From positions 33,121,934 to 33,185,933 of the forward strand of contig NC_053121.1 of the NCBI RefSeq assembly GCF_010015445.1: a DNA stretch of 64,000 nucleotides. Reading direction: 5' to 3'. The translations under genes and the position numbers were made by a program. The DNA comes from Perca fluviatilis (taxonomy: Eukaryota > Chordata > Actinopteri > Perciformes > Percidae). Under the pieces are notes generated by a model, which ran no database searches, was not told the DNA's origin, and worked only from the letters and a program-made list of their open reading frames with translations. Positions 1 to 12,635 of the stretch are shown one piece after another. Position 1 is the stretch's first letter; every line of letters begins with the position of its first letter.

Positions 1-329
1 ACAGTCCTTGTGAGCATGTTCACTCAAAGTCAACGATTCTGCATAGATGCAGTGACAGACCGTAATCGATTATTGCCTACTTATGTTACTTGATATTCTG
101 GTCGCTGCTTTTTTTGTTTTTGCCTTTTTTCTGCTGTGTTCAGACTCCACTACGTTCAGGAAGTGTCTTTTTCAAGAGCAGATACAATAAAAAGGGGAGT
201 TAATGTATAGCTTGTACATTTCATTTGTACAGAGAGTCTGGCCACTCTCCATTGACAAGCGTTAACTTCATGGCAGGCGGGTACTCTGTTGAAGTTTAAA
301 ACTATTGGATGTGCCCAGAGCCACTCTGG
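1..329. other. Unassigned non-coding DNA
   Basis: No gene, known repeat or regulatory signal was recognised. Short T-rich runs lie near 110-130. A reading frame opens at 289 but runs directly into the transposable element that starts at 330, so it is not regarded as a gene. Confidence 0.5.
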
Positions 330-777
330 TAGCCTGGCCCCGCCCTCCTACGTACTGTCTGGTAGGACCAGGCTAACAAGAGGGGAGACGACAACAACTA
401 TCGGCTTAGCATCGCTAGCGTTAGCCTTAGCCAACTCCTTCCCCACTAACGGAGCGAGCTGGAACATTTCCTGAACCCCGTGGGGAGGAGGGGCCACAAC
501 ATCATGGCCACCAACAAAACTCAGCAAAGATTGTTCTTGCTCGGGCTTAACTTCTGAATATTCGGCAGCGTTGCCGCAATGGACCGCATCTTTCTCCGCC
601 GCCATTACGGAACTACAACTCAAACTAGCGCACGACCTCAACGTCATCGTTCTCAGCCACTCCCTCTGTTCGCTGATTGGACCGGCAAATATTTGGTCGG
701 AGAAAACCCAAGAATATACCGCAAACAAACAAATGAATGATTGAGCGGAAGTACATAGGAGGGCGGAGCCAAGCTAG
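330..777 (-). mobile_element. Non-autonomous DNA element carrying a RecQ-like helicase fragment (copy 1)
   Basis: The ends are imperfect inverted repeats: TAGCCTGGCCCCGCCCTCC at 330-348 pairs with the complement of the segment ending at 777 (TAGCTTGGCTCCGCCCTCC). The similarity continues through CTACGTAC and CTATGTAC, giving about 26 bp per arm. Read on the minus strand, the order is terminus, CCAAT box (674-680), an ATG at 605, and a RecQ-helicase-like peptide to 348. No clear target-site duplication flanks it. A second, shorter inverted match (TAGCCTGG at 330 against CCAGGCTA near 370) lies inside the left end. The superfamily is not identified. It is related in termini and cargo to the element at 58612-59075. 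Confidence 0.6.
348..605 (-). pseudogene. RecQ-like helicase N-terminal fragment, broken at the Walker A motif
   Basis: From the ATG at 605 the minus-strand peptide starts MAAEKDAV and reaches a segment resembling the RecQ Q-motif (VKPEQEQSLLSF, then GGHDVV). It continues with FQLAPLVGKEL and a motif Ia-like IVVVVSPLVSLV. RecQ helicases are superfamily 2 DNA-unwinding ATPases that normally read LPTGxGKS between these blocks. Here the open frame reads APPPHGVQE, while the neighbouring frame still spells LLPTGFRK, so the motif is crossed by what look like two compensating frameshifts plus substitutions in the phosphate-binding loop. Only about 86 codons remain and no later helicase motifs are present. 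It is inferred to be inactive cargo. The RecQ assignment rests on motif recognition only. Confidence 0.6.
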
Positions 778-854
778 TTCATGTATACCTGACTGCTTGA
801 ATTAGTTGATGACAACCATGTGTAACAATATATAATAATATTAGGGAGGTGACG

Positions 855-945
855 CAGCGTGATGCATCGGGATATCGAATCGACTCGAATCGTTGACAGG
901 ATAATCCTAATCTAATCGTGAGACCAGTGAAGATTCTCACCCTTA
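855..945. repeat. Fragment of a dispersed teleost repeat (GATGCATCG...GAATCG type)
   Basis: The stretch has repeated TCGAATC and ATCG words (ATCGAATCGACTCGAATCG, then AATCTAATCGTGAGACC). This composition matches a short dispersed repeat I recognise from fish genomes. No termini are visible, so it is a fragment. Class unknown. Confidence 0.4.
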
Positions 946-3900
946 CTCATTACTGCCCCACTGAGCCTCTGGCATGGTCGTAGATTCTTAGTCTTATTCA
1001 TGCTTCCACTGGTTCGCATCACTTCTGTCTTATGACTCATACTCTACTTTTTCCACCAACATTGTCATGAGCTGCATTAGATTTTAATTAAATATATTGG
1101 TTTTAACAAGCCAGAGCAAATGCTAGAATGCTTAAGCTTTAGTGCGTAACTTTTTGATATTAATGAACGTCCGTGACATTCAAGCCATTGCCAAATGAGT
1201 TGCTACAGTGCTAATTAAGACTATCAGCTCCCCACAACTCTCTCTGTATTTCTCAGTATGGCAATGTTCAGAAGACTGTGTCGTCAGGTGACTTTTGCGC
1301 GCAGAAACTCGAGTGAAGATAATGACCTCTTCTGAAGAGTCCATCATGTTTTTTAATCCTCCGTGTCCTCCTTGGCTACTAGCAACTGTGTGGAGGAGGG
1401 GTGGGGGGGTGGAACGCGGTCATGGAAGGCTTGTATTATGTGGACGCGCCAACAGTTTTGTTGTCATTACTTAGAATTCCTCATGGAGTAGACAGAAACT
1501 AAGCACTATAGCTTTAACAGCTCAGACTTGCACTTTCTAATCATAAGCTTCTCAGAAACTTGGTGTGAGAGGTTGTTTTTATGTGTACTCCTGCGGTTTG
1601 TTAAAGTTTGTTCTGTATCTAAAAAGCAAAGATTACTTGTTTTGTTATGTGTGCATATTACATGATTTATACGCTTTCTGATTGATCCCGCAAAGTTACA
1701 CACAGCAATTTTACCCTGGCAACCTATCTTTATGTCAAGGCAGCAATTATGGCATAGCATGATGAAGAGCACAAGAGGTGGATGTGGTGCATGTGCAATT
1801 ATGCTTTTATGCTACTTCGCACAACACGCATTGATCTGTCAGGTCACCATGCTCAGCAATCACACACACGACACAGATTTTTCACGTTCACAGCCGCTGA
1901 AGCAGAACAACGCTAGTGTTATGTTGCTATGAGGAGCATTGAGATGATAATGTGACAAGAAAACTACAGGCTTCTAGAGTTTGTGTGAAGCAGCTGTGAC
2001 CTTTAGCTCCGTCATGTGCACCTGAAAGAGCTGAATTTGTAATTAAGAAGTAAGTTGCCTGTTCAGATCTGCGTGCGGAGATTATAAACAAGAGATGGAG
2101 GCTTTTATTGCACTGTTTTGAGTTACTGAACTTATCAGAACTCCCTTTAAAACCCACACCTGTGCAATCACACAAGAATAGAAACAGGAACTGCTTTTCC
2201 CTTTTAGATTAGTCAGGAAACCAAAAAAGTTCTATACTGAACACTAAACGCTCAAATCTTCAAGCTCTCTTGTATTGATCGATGCAGCTTCTGAGTCAAG
2301 TAAACCACCACTAAATGTAAGTCTTGTTATCCCCTCCTCTGGCCTTGTTTTCTGTTAGCCTTCATTGCAGATCACAATCATCACATTTACAGATAAAACG
2401 TGCACGTTGACAGCTTTCTACACACGTTTGCAGGGATTTAGCTATGATCTTTGCTTAAAAATAGCAGCAAATTCACAACAACAAAGAAGAGCAGCAGCAA
2501 TGTCAGAGAGCTAAACTGTGAGTTTGTAACTGCCACTTAAAAAGGTGCCAGTACTGTGAGTTGATTGGTTAACATGTACATATGCTGCTATATGAGTCAA
2601 ATCGACTAATCCCTTCTGGAGTTTATTGGCTGAAAAATGTAAAGTTCCCTTATCTAACACATGAATCTAGCAATTCTTAGGAAGGACTAGCAGGCAATAA
2701 TCCAGCACATTAAGATGTGACAAATAGAAATGTCAGCATGAATCTTCAACATACATGAAGTACAGTCAAATAAACATATGTAGTTTATCTTCAGTTATCA
2801 TATTTGCTATGGCAACAGTACATCTACAGTGATTTTAGCTGGATAAAAATGAGGGTCAGTTTATTACATTAGCAGAAAAAAAAAATAAGATTTATGAGGA
2901 ACAGTTTACCTAAATGCTAAGATGTTTTTGTTTTGCAAAAAAAAACAAAAAACGACCAGCTGGCCAATTTTAACATACTTCTGCATCAAACGGTTAATTT
3001 TTTTTTTTCAAAAGTTGATATGGTGTTTACTGTGCAGCTGTGTAACTATGTTGCTGTGCCGCCCACACTGTCTGACTGAAAAGTGATCTCTGGAAAGGGA
3101 AAAACAACCACAGTGAGACGTGCAGTGGCACTAAACATATCACAAAACTATTGTGCGTCATCACCAACTACTATTTAACTCATCAAGCAGCTGCATGTGA
3201 AGATCCTAACTGAGAAAGTGCTCTTTGTTTCAAACAGCAGCAGCAGCAGCAATGACTTGACGAGTGAGTCAGCCTGCAATAAAGGCTGATCAAGTTCAGA
3301 GTAACTTTGCAGCGGACTTGGCAGGTTGTCCCGACACTGGGGAGGGAACAAGGGCGCCTGGTTTGGTCCATCTGTCTCTGGATTGGGTCATCCAAAAAAA
3401 ATCGGGGGGAAAGATGTTGGATGAGCTGACAGGAAAGACAGCATGGGGGCCTTTACTGGCTGCCAACTTGGCTAAACACAGCAGCACTGGAGTGAAACAC
3501 ATCTGTGTATCCATGTGGTCAGAGCAGGATTAAATGGAAAAATTACACTAGGTATACAACCTTTTTTGGGCCTCCCCTCCAAATGGATACTTTATTTGGT
3601 GAATAAACAAGATTAGGCTACTTTTAACTGCCACGATTATTATGCTAATTTTTTTATTGAGGTATTTAATGCATCTAATTTAGGCTTATTTGAAGGGCCT
3701 GAAATAAACATTTTCATTTTTGTTCTTCTTCATTTATCTTTTTTTCCGCTTTGCTGCACCCAATGGCATACATGGAAGTGATAGTGTAACTGTCATGGCT
3801 AGCTAACATACGCAACTAATTGGAGTAAACGTTTTTATTTTACTGTACTTTTTGGATGAAGTGTTAGATTGGAAAATTACATTTAAAAATGATTTTTAAA

Positions 3901-3948
3901 ACTATAAAAAAAACATTTTAACTTTTTCCTTTTACTGGCAAACAGGCC
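946..3948. other. Long unassigned AT-rich non-coding stretch
   Basis: No gene or recognised mobile element was found. It holds only simple-sequence patches: a G-rich run near 1396-1412, A or T homopolymers near 2875-2885 and 2936-2952, and a short (CAG)n run at 3236-3251. Short open frames in this stretch show no familiar domain. Confidence 0.45.
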
Positions 3949-3964
3949 CTAGGCACGTGCCTAG
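3949..3964. other. 16-bp perfect palindrome with an E-box centre
   Basis: CTAGGCACGTGCCTAG is identical to its reverse complement and has the E-box CACGTG at its centre. Such sites bind bHLH-type dimers in general. Occupancy here is unknown, and the site may instead belong to a dispersed repeat. Confidence 0.3.
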
Positions 3965-4139
3965 AATGCCTGTGCCAAGATCTCGGCCAAAGTGGCCATT
4001 GTGACTGCTTTACTGACTTGGGAAAAGGAGGGTAATGAACAGGGTTTACTTCTGCAGTCTGGTTCTTGGAAGAGGAAAAATCCAGTGTTGTTGCGTTGCA
4101 CAACAAATCAGCGAAGCATTTTGAATATTAAATATAGAT

Positions 4140-4345
4140 AAGATGATTAATGCATATGCTTGCGGTTTCTGAGCAAGGGCTCCATTAATTAACCCCCACC
4201 TCCGTTAGCGAGTGTATTGGCTGCTGGTGGGTGTTGAGCTGCAGATGGCAGGGGAGCTTCGGGAATCCGATGGAAGCTATTTGGAGCTGCTGCTGCTGCG
4301 TCGGCGAGGTTAAGCTTCCTCTGTGTTCCCAGGTCATCATGAGAG
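4140..4345. promoter_or_regulatory. Candidate conserved non-coding (enhancer-like) block
   Basis: A repeat-free block has homeodomain-type and octamer-like words (GATTAATGCATATGC at 4144-4158; ATTAATTAA near 4184). They are followed by GC-richer sequence with no open frame of note. The mix resembles developmental enhancers in vertebrates. Conservation cannot be judged from one sequence. Confidence 0.3.
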
Positions 4346-4950
4346 CTGTACGTTTCCACAGGGAGCTAATAAACAGTTACCAAATATAAGACAGAGGCTC
4401 GGAAAGTTTCTATAGGAACTGAAGTTTGGTGTCAAGTAAGGATACATGTAGCTGTCATAGATGACTTTTTTCTTCTTCTAATGAAGCCGAGACTGTCCAA
4501 AAGGTCCAGATGGCTTTGATAAACAGAGAAACTAGTGGGATATTTCGAGGGCCAGTTTTGGAGTTGGTGTGGGATGGGTAAATGCTCCTGTTACAACCCT
4601 ATGAACCAGAGAGTAACCATTGATGTTAAGAAGAACTTTAAGAAGGGTGGGAGGCGATTGTTACAAAAATATGTAAAATGTATTAAACAAATCTATGGAC
4701 TGATCTATGGAGAAACAAAACAACCACGTCAGAGAGCAACAAAACCAGAACTAGATCACAACCAAGCACAAGATAAACACTCCTTTTCCAGAAAACATGA
4801 GTAAAACCCAGCGCAGCCTACTGCCACCACGCAATGGCTATGGGAAGAAACAACCGTTGCGGCGTTTCCTCCCTCCTTTATCCAGGGAGCTGGCCGACGC
4901 AGGTGCACCCAGTCAGCAATTTACAGACAACCTGGAAAAGAGAGGGAGGC

Positions 4951-4951
<1 letters not shown>
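4346..4951. other. Unassigned non-coding DNA
   Basis: Nothing recognisable. An open frame at 4535-4804 is basic and low in complexity, with no known domain and no splice or promoter context. Confidence 0.45.

Positions 4952-5025
<74 letters not shown>
4952..5025. repeat. (CA)n microsatellite
   Basis: An uninterrupted CA dinucleotide tract of about 37 units. The open frames that cross it on both strands come from the repeat. Confidence 0.98.
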
Positions 5026-5028
<3 letters not shown>

Positions 5029-5754
5029 CGTAACAGCTCCCAAGATGCAAAATGCTTTGAATTGTCTAAATGAAGCAATTTGATACAAACTAAATGTAGA
5101 CATCATTAAGATAAAACATGTTTTGTTGTATGAGAAATTAAAGATTTATAAGCTACAGTCACACAGTTCACTTTTTCAAGGCTCTGTATTCATTTTCTTT
5201 CAACTGCTGGTCCAAATAACAGTTGTCCTCCTCATCTTTGTTTCTCCATCTGAAGAAATCCCGGCGACACAAACGGCTCTGTGTTCTTTGCTGTTTCACA
5301 ATCTTAAAGCACAGAGTTACAAAATTTCTTTTTTTGGAAAAAAAAAAAAAAAGAGTATTGTGCTTCAAATGAGAGCAAATCGACCCATTGCCAGCAATTC
5401 CCACACACATCTGTGGAGTGATTTGAGCTGTGAAAAAGGTTCCCACTGGTTTCAAGGCTGGTTATACATCAGTGGTTCTGTCGCTTGAGCAGACAACTAC
5501 AAGTAATGTGGGTTTCCATTCTAAAACTACCACAGAGTCCTAGTCCTAGTTCCTAGTCCAATGTCAGAAACAAAATTGTCAGTGCAGCTGGTGCAAAAGA
5601 GCTGGGTGGTCTGAATAAATGAGAGGAAACATCTCCCAGCATTGTGTTGCTGGGCAGAATGCAATTATAGACAAGGATGCTGAACATAATTGGGTGTGAC
5701 ACATGTTAATAGCCTTTCATTTAGACAAATTTGGATCCACAGTCTAAAGCTGGA
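5026..5754. other. Unassigned non-coding DNA
   Basis: No gene recognised. A poly-A run sits at 5339-5352. The open frame at 5123-5488 shows no known domain. Confidence 0.45.
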
Positions 5755-6250
5755 CTAGAGGGCGGAAATTGGAGTGGATGCTCTTGGAAAACAACAAGTC
5801 ATTATGTTGCAGCGCGAGCGCCGGCTGCCAAACGTGTGTGAAGTCACCGCCAAAGGAGCGCAGCCTGATTGCTCCCTCACAAAAATATGAACCAGACTTT
5901 TATCAGCTAGCATCTCTGTCTGGGCTTGAAAATTGCATTTGTTCAAAATTCAAAGTTCAAAGGGAGCACTCACTGTCAATTACTGCTATTCTTTGTCGCA
6001 ATAAAACCAGCAGAGGTTTGATGAATGAGGCCTGGCTTTTATAGGATAAACTGCAGAGGCCTTTTGAGAGTCAACCCTAAGAGGAAATTATCTCAGTGCA
6101 GAAAAGCGTTTCAATTCAGCGGTGCATCAAACAGAAAGCAGAGCACAGATCTTTTCACAGGGCAGGTGAGCTTTCACCCAGGGACAGAAATATTTCAGCA
6201 TGATTCCTACATCCAGCTCCTCTTTGACAACAAGTTTAGGGAAGGATAAA
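5755..6250. promoter_or_regulatory. Candidate conserved non-coding (enhancer-like) block
   Basis: This repeat-free stretch has mixed GC and dense short motifs, including GTTCAAAATTCAAAGTTCAA (near 5940-5960), CTGTCAATTACTG and GTCGCAATAAAACC. Stop codons are sparse in several frames on both strands, but no frame gives a recognised protein. This pattern is common in conserved non-coding elements; conservation itself cannot be seen here. Confidence 0.3.
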
Positions 6251-6834
<584 letters not shown>

Positions 6835-8261
6835 CAGGCATAATGCACTAAAAAAGCAAAATTAACAAAATAATAATTGTAGCCATTAAATGTGAAATGG
6901 AATAAGATACCACTTAGTGTGCAACTATGGTAATCTTTGCAATCTTTGATGATACCAAAATACTGTAGTTGGATAAATAAAACAGAAACTGCATTATTTA
7001 TGTAAGTGAGTTGTGACTAATTACATCTCTTTACTTTTACATAAAAGTTAAGGGATATTTTTGGAAGGTAATTAGTGGATGTCAAAGCATATTTTTTTTT
7101 AAATGAAGCTGAGAATGAATCAGTTTTTCCTGGAGAAACTTATGGGCCTCACACCAACATCATTTATTGTATGACAAATATTTGTGTCTAACCCTCCACA
7201 GCATGAAAACATCTCCACTCATTTATTAATCAGTTGTAAGACACATCACTAATTGAATCGTATAGGTTCTGGGCATTACCCCTATATTCTAATGTGCTAT
7301 CATAATCAAGTTCTCACCACCAGTCCCCTGTTTATGATTCGGGGACAGAGTCCAAATTGTGTTTTCTCTGCACAAAAATTTAGCCAAACTGGTTTAGCAG
7401 CATATCAGAAAATGCAACAGCTGCTGTTTCCTACCTGCGAGAAAGTTTGTTTGGAGTTTTGTGCCATATATTCGAAACCAGAGCTCTGTGAAATGAAGGT
7501 ATGAAATATTCATGTAAACCTGCACTTGAGGGCCAGCTGCAGAGCTTTACGTAAGTCACTTTATAGCTGCTTTCTGTTCTGGTTTGGAGCAAAAATGACC
7601 TGCATTTAGTAATAGTTATTTATACAACACCATTTAAACTAGAGTTGCAAAAAACCTTAAAGAATCCAATCAAAACAATGTAATAAAAAAGAATGAAAAA
7701 AATGGTGCAGAGCAGAAATAGAGAGAAATAAATAATGAATAGATTGATTGTAGATTTATTAAATTAAATTACAATAACAAATACATTGTTTCCATTACTA
7801 TCTTTAAGGGTCAAATACTTGCTTTGATTGCAAATGAACCCTATGGATTACCAATAACTGGACAAATTAGACAAACACTTCTATCAAAAAATGCATTACA
7901 ATTTTACAAAAGAAAACAGCACATCAAATTAACGCTACCCATATACAGCCTGATGTTTTGATCCTTTAATCCTTTGTTTTGAAAAGACCAAAGAGACTTT
8001 AAGAATGAAATAGGAACAGATAAGAAAAACATGACATTAATAAAAGTAAGTTTGTTAAAGCTACTTTTTATAAATGACTTAAACAATGTTACTGTATCTG
8101 AAAGCTTGGGTTTCCAGAGCTCATGAGCAGTGACAGCAAAAACCTCACAGAGAAACTCAGCTCCTCAACTACTCAGCAATATTCATAGCTCAAAGCATGT
8201 AGTGCATGAAATCCGCTAAACAACAAAAGGACAATATATAGGCAACAAAACACTTCAGGCT
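6835..8261. other. Unassigned AT-rich non-coding DNA
   Basis: Very AT-rich, with A-runs near 7680-7700. No recognised gene or mobile element. Confidence 0.45.
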
Positions 8262-9082
8262 TTAAAGGTCCCATGGCATGAAAATTTCACTTTATGAGGT
8301 TTTTTAACATTAATATGCGTTCCCCCAGCCTGCCTATGGTCCCCCAGTGGCTAGAAATGGTGATAGGTGTAAACCGAGCTCTGCCTCTGAGAAAATGAAA
8401 GCTCAGATGGGCCGATCTGGAATCTTCTCCTTATGAGGTCATAAGGAGCAAGGTTACCTCCTTTCTCTGCTTTGCCCGCCCAGAGAATTTGGCCCACCCA
8501 TGAGAGAGAGAGACATCATGGCTTTCAAACGAGCAAAGTGGCAGTTGGTCAAGGCCACACCCCCACCCTCCACCTTGCCCCCCCTCTCTCCTCCTAAATA
8601 GCTACATACACAGAAATGGCACATTCTAAGGAAAGCTCATTGTGGGACTGGCTCTAGTGGCTGTAATTCTGCACCAAGACTGAATTTCAGGAAAGAGACT
8701 TCAGATACAGTAATTAGGGTACCACTAAGGTCTATATAAAAGAGACTTCAGATACAGTATTAGGGGGACCACTAAGGTCAATATAAAAGAGACTTCAGAT
8801 ACAGTATTAAGGGACCACTAAGGTCTATATAAAAGAGACTTCAGATACAGTATTAGGGGACCACTAAGGTCTATATAAAAGAGACTTCAGATACAGTATT
8901 AGGGGACCACTAAGGTCTATATAAAAGAGACTTCAGATACAGTATTAGGGGACCACTAAGGTCTATATAAAAGAGACTTCAGATACAGTATTAGGGGACC
9001 ACTAAGGTCTATATAAAAGAGACTTCAGATACAGTATTAGGGGACCACTAAGGTCTATATAAAAGCATCCAAAGACCTTTAA
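8262..9082 (+). mobile_element. TTAA-flanked MITE, family A copy 1, with an expanded 3' end
   Basis: It begins TTAAAGGTCCCATGGCATG and ends GACCTTTAA, so TTAA lies at both edges. Two more copies are in the window (10715-11217 in the same orientation, 57458-57996 reversed). Shared internal blocks include ATTAATATGCGTTCCCCCAG and CTCCTTATGAGGTCATAAGG. No transposase is encoded, so it must rely on another element. This copy differs from the other two by a tandem array (8695-9064) just inside the right end and by a right terminus lacking the inner TIR sequence. Confidence 0.8.
8695..9064 (+). repeat. 46-bp minisatellite, 8 tandem units, inside the MITE
   Basis: The unit begins GAGACTTCAGATACAGTATT and ends CTAAGGTCTATATAAAA. 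Units start at 8695, 8742, 8789, 8835, 8881, 8927, 8973 and 9019. The first two are 47 bp and most diverged; the last five are identical 46-bp copies. The other two MITE copies in this window carry a single unit, so the array expanded after insertion or in a sublineage. Every unit contains a TATA-box-like TATATAAAA or AATATAAAA. Confidence 0.95.
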
Positions 9083-10714
9083 AGCCTTGTTCACAAACAA
9101 AAAACAATACCAAAAGACTTTTGCTATTCCAGTGTTTAACACAGGGAAATATTTCCTCTTCACTAAATGTTTCTCTTGCATCTCTGCTCCAATTAGCTGC
9201 CTCGCTTGTGCAGGAGACTATTCTGTTGCTCTAATGATGCTGTGGTAATTCCTGTTGGTCCAACAGAGGTCAGAGATCATTTAAAGCCCCTGGGAGATGG
9301 GATTCATTCTGTATATACATTAGCAGCAGCCTGGAGGCGGGGGGGAGGGGGCGATGCAGACACACAGAGTCAACACTCTCACATGTGTCCGCTGTGCGTT
9401 TTGCCATCAGGCAGCTCCCCCAAACCAATGGGGAATAAAGGGAGGAAATGCACATAAAACACATTTGTTTCTTTCATGGTGTTTGCTCTGCATTAAACAT
9501 TATTACAAACCATGATTCTTTTTTTCTCACACTGCTCTGCTTCATGCACAGAAATTAAATCCTATCACAGGGAGCTGCCCACTGCAACACCAGTCCTGTA
9601 TTGATTCAATTCACAAGTAGTATCCGACAACATTTAGCCTGCAGCAGAAGATTAAAATGTGATACTCAGTTATGCTTTCTTCACTTCCTTATTGAAAAAA
9701 AAGATACCTATACTTCATCACTTTAAAACAAATCATTCCCCTCTATTGAACATTCTTACTGAGCAGCACTGCAGTGGTTGCCTTTAAGTTTAAGAACTGA
9801 TATACCATGGTCTGGGTGAACAGTCAATTCTGATTGGCTGCAGGGTGTGCATTAAAACGGGATATAAAAGTGCTGTATGAACTTGAGGCTCCAATCAAAC
9901 ATTTGCAGGTTGTGTGTTGTATAGTAATTAAAAACTGTAAAATACTATTGTGCCTTTTCTTTTTCTTTTTGATATGACTCAGTCAGTTTTGTTTTCTTCA
10001 CTTCAGAGACCTGATCAAGGTGTTAAGTGAAATATGAAGCTCAGAAAATGAAACAAAAAAAGGCACTGACTGACAAGTTATTGAAAAGTGATCTTTATAA
10101 AGTGGAGAAACACAACAGAAATAACCAGACAAATGCTGAGATGTTAAACACATCAACGGATGTTGCCTCATATTACTGCAGCAAAGCCTTTCTACTATAC
10201 AATGGTGACTAGAAAAGATACTGTAAGATTAGATGGAGGTCTGAAGGAGGAAGCGAAGCACAAAGTAAAAAAACAAGTCAGAACTTTCTTGCTTGGCCAA
10301 TCTTTTTTATTCCAGTGAGCTCGCTTTACGTGAAAAAGGAAAATAGATCCTCTAATTATCAGTGAACACAGTGGGACTGCTTTCTTCATGCTGGTTGACA
10401 TTCTGATGTGAAAGGGAATAATGAAAGCAATCAGAAGCTCTCCCACTGGGCTCACAACCCATTTGTGACATGTTTACCCTTGGCTTTAAAGACCTCCACG
10501 TTCCTGTTTGGCTTCTTGTCCGCTCTCAGACTCTGTCACTATCATTATGTTACAAAAGCCTGTAAACTACGCATGAAAGGTCATAGCCATAACTCAGCAT
10601 GCCTGTTGTTGATGTTGTTAACAGTGTTAAATGGATTCTCAATAGGACATTGGATTGAGTCAAAAACTACTTTGTTAACCTCTGACCAGTTATTAACCAG
10701 TTGTTGTTCTACTA
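9083..10714. other. Mostly unassigned; possible short repeat near 9795-9870
   Basis: The segment around 9795-9870 (ATACCATGGTCTGGGTGAAC, then TTCTGATTGGCTGCAGGGTG) resembles a dispersed fish repeat I recognise, at low confidence. The rest shows no gene. An A-rich open frame at 10027-10212 has no known domain. Confidence 0.35.
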
Positions 10715-11217
10715 TTAAAGGTCCCATGGCATGACATTTTTTTAACATTAATATGCGTTCCCCCAGCCTGCCTATGGTCCCCCAGTGGCTAGAAATGGCG
10801 ATAGGTGTAAACCGAGCCCTGGGTATCCTGCTCTGCCTTTGAGAAAATGAAAGCTCAGATGAGCCGATCTGGAATCTTCTCCTTATGAGGTCATAAGGAG
10901 CAAGGTTACCTCCCCTTTCTCTGCTTTGCCCGCCCAGAGAATTTGGCCCGCCCATGAGAGAGAGACATCATGGCTTGCAAACGAGCGAAGCATGACAGTT
11001 GGTCAAGGCCACACCCCCACCCTCCCCTCTCCTCCTCAATAGCATTTAAAGCTACAGACACAGAAATGGCCCGTCCTAAGGAAAGCTCATTGTGGGACTG
11101 GCTCTAATGGCTGTAATTCTGCACCAAGGCTGAATTTCGGGAAAGAGACTTCTGATACAGTATTAGGGGACCACTAAGACCTATATAAAAACATCCAAAA
11201 AGCACCATGTCATAGCA
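10715..11217 (+). mobile_element. TTAA-flanked MITE, family A copy 2
   Basis: It starts TTAAAGGTCCCATGGCATG and runs collinear with the copy at 8262, ending with CACCATGTCATAGCAC, a degenerate match to the right terminus of the copy at 57458. It carries one 46-bp unit (11144-11190) instead of eight. The reverse strand holds a long open frame crossing the left half, shared in part with the copy at 57458 but broken in the copy at 8262. The frame is therefore judged incidental. Confidence 0.75.
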
Positions 11218-12226
11218 CATGGAAACATGAAACTGTTAATTCCTTTAAGTATTTTCTTTCGCAAGTTATTTCCTGTTTAAAACTTGGGCAACACTGTAGA
11301 CCCCTCAATTTTGTGTAGGTAGTCAGAACTATCATGGAGGTGTCAGCGAGGCTTTTTAGGCAACATGAGCTAAGATTTCTTTGTTCTTTGTTTGCTCGCC
11401 AACGGACAAATAAGCCAACAGAGAAAAACACATTTTGGTATAAACCTTTTTCCTGCATAAAATGAAGCCCAAGGGAGATCATGGCCCTTTTGAGTTCAAA
11501 TTTCTTTGAACTGGACTAAGGACAAATAGCTACTACAGCTAATAATGCTATCATTTTATGTTGAACTGAGCAGGATTTTTCCTGCGTCTCTTTCTCTGGT
11601 TTTACGGGTGTATAAGTCTGTTTTCATGTTTTTTTATTTTGTTATGTTGCAAGGCACATTTTCCGTGCGGGACAACAAAGCAAGAACTGAACTGAATGGC
11701 GGCTAACAACACCCGACAGAAGTACAAACTATTTTTCAGAATTCTATCAGCTGTATGTGAACAAAATTGACATACATGTCACTGCTCTCATAGACTTTAA
11801 AATCTACAGAGTAACTGTTGACTCTGCTAAATTCACTGAGGTAAGTCTTCTGCAGCTGCACCTCATAGTGATAAATGCTAGTGTTTTGTAAAGATACTGA
11901 AAGTAACTAACATTATCCAATCCAACTTTATTGATGTTGTTAACAGTGTTAGAAAACTAAACCTCATCAGACAACCTAATAAGTACCCTATGGTGTTATC
12001 TCGTAAACAAACGGTTATGTCTTCTTAAGGCCTATAGGATGTTTTGATTTTCTTCAGCATAAAACATTTGCAAAGCAGATAAACCTGCATTGCTCTGTTA
12101 ACATCAGCTAGCAGTCTTTCCCCCCCACATTTCTTGGCACATTACTTCCTCCATCTGTTGATCAGTGGAATAGAAACAAGGGACGTCATATAGCTTGCAT
12201 GCACTGCACATGTATGTTTCCATCGT
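11218..12226. other. Unassigned non-coding DNA
   Basis: No gene or recognised repeat family. Confidence 0.45.
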
Positions 12227-12635
12227 AGATTGTATAAAATATGGACGTCATCTCTGATGTCATACATAGGTTTCCGAAGAGCAAAATGAAGCTCAAAGTA
12301 TGTGGCTATTGGTGGCTCCGGCCATCGCCATCTTGGCAGTGCCTGAAGCTGCCTATTCCAAAAAGTCTATGCCCGCCTCCTGGCAGCCACCTGTCAATCA
12401 AAGCGGAATTATGCCCAACTTTAGGCATTAATATGATTTAAATGGTGAGTTATAAAAAATTAACCCCCCACAGGGGGAAATTAGCTGTAGAGACCAAAAC
12501 TGTATTTTGAACCAGGCTGATAACATGTTTAGTTCTGCTGTAAAGTGGGCCATTTTAACATGGGGGCTTATGATGCACTGGCTTAAGGAGCCAGCCTCAA
12601 GTAGCCATTCGAGAAACTACAGATTTTGGCAGGAT
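12227..12635 (+). repeat. Dispersed teleost repeat (AGATTGTATAAAATATGGACGT type)
   Basis: It opens with AGATTGTATAAAATATGG and GACGTCATCTCTG and continues through CACCTGTCAATCAAAGCGG, TAACATGGGGGC and GAGCCAGCCTCAAG. I recognise this order as a moderately abundant dispersed repeat of percomorph fish. It encodes nothing, no termini or target duplication could be defined, and its class is unknown. Confidence 0.55.

Noticed and set aside
4797..5078. Open frames made of TH or CV dipeptides across the CA tract
   Set aside because: They are translations of the microsatellite on both strands. The same holds for frames at 16610-16924, 29422-29631 and 29683-29907.
8695..9064. Regular 46-bp repeats as a CRISPR-like array
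   Set aside because: Units are directly adjacent with no spacers, lie within a transposon end, and the genome is clearly eukaryotic.
10581..10955. 124-codon minus-strand frame as a conserved gene
   Set aside because: It lies in MITE family A. A matching frame occurs at 57755-57967, but the copy at 8262 has indels that break it, and no domain is recognisable.
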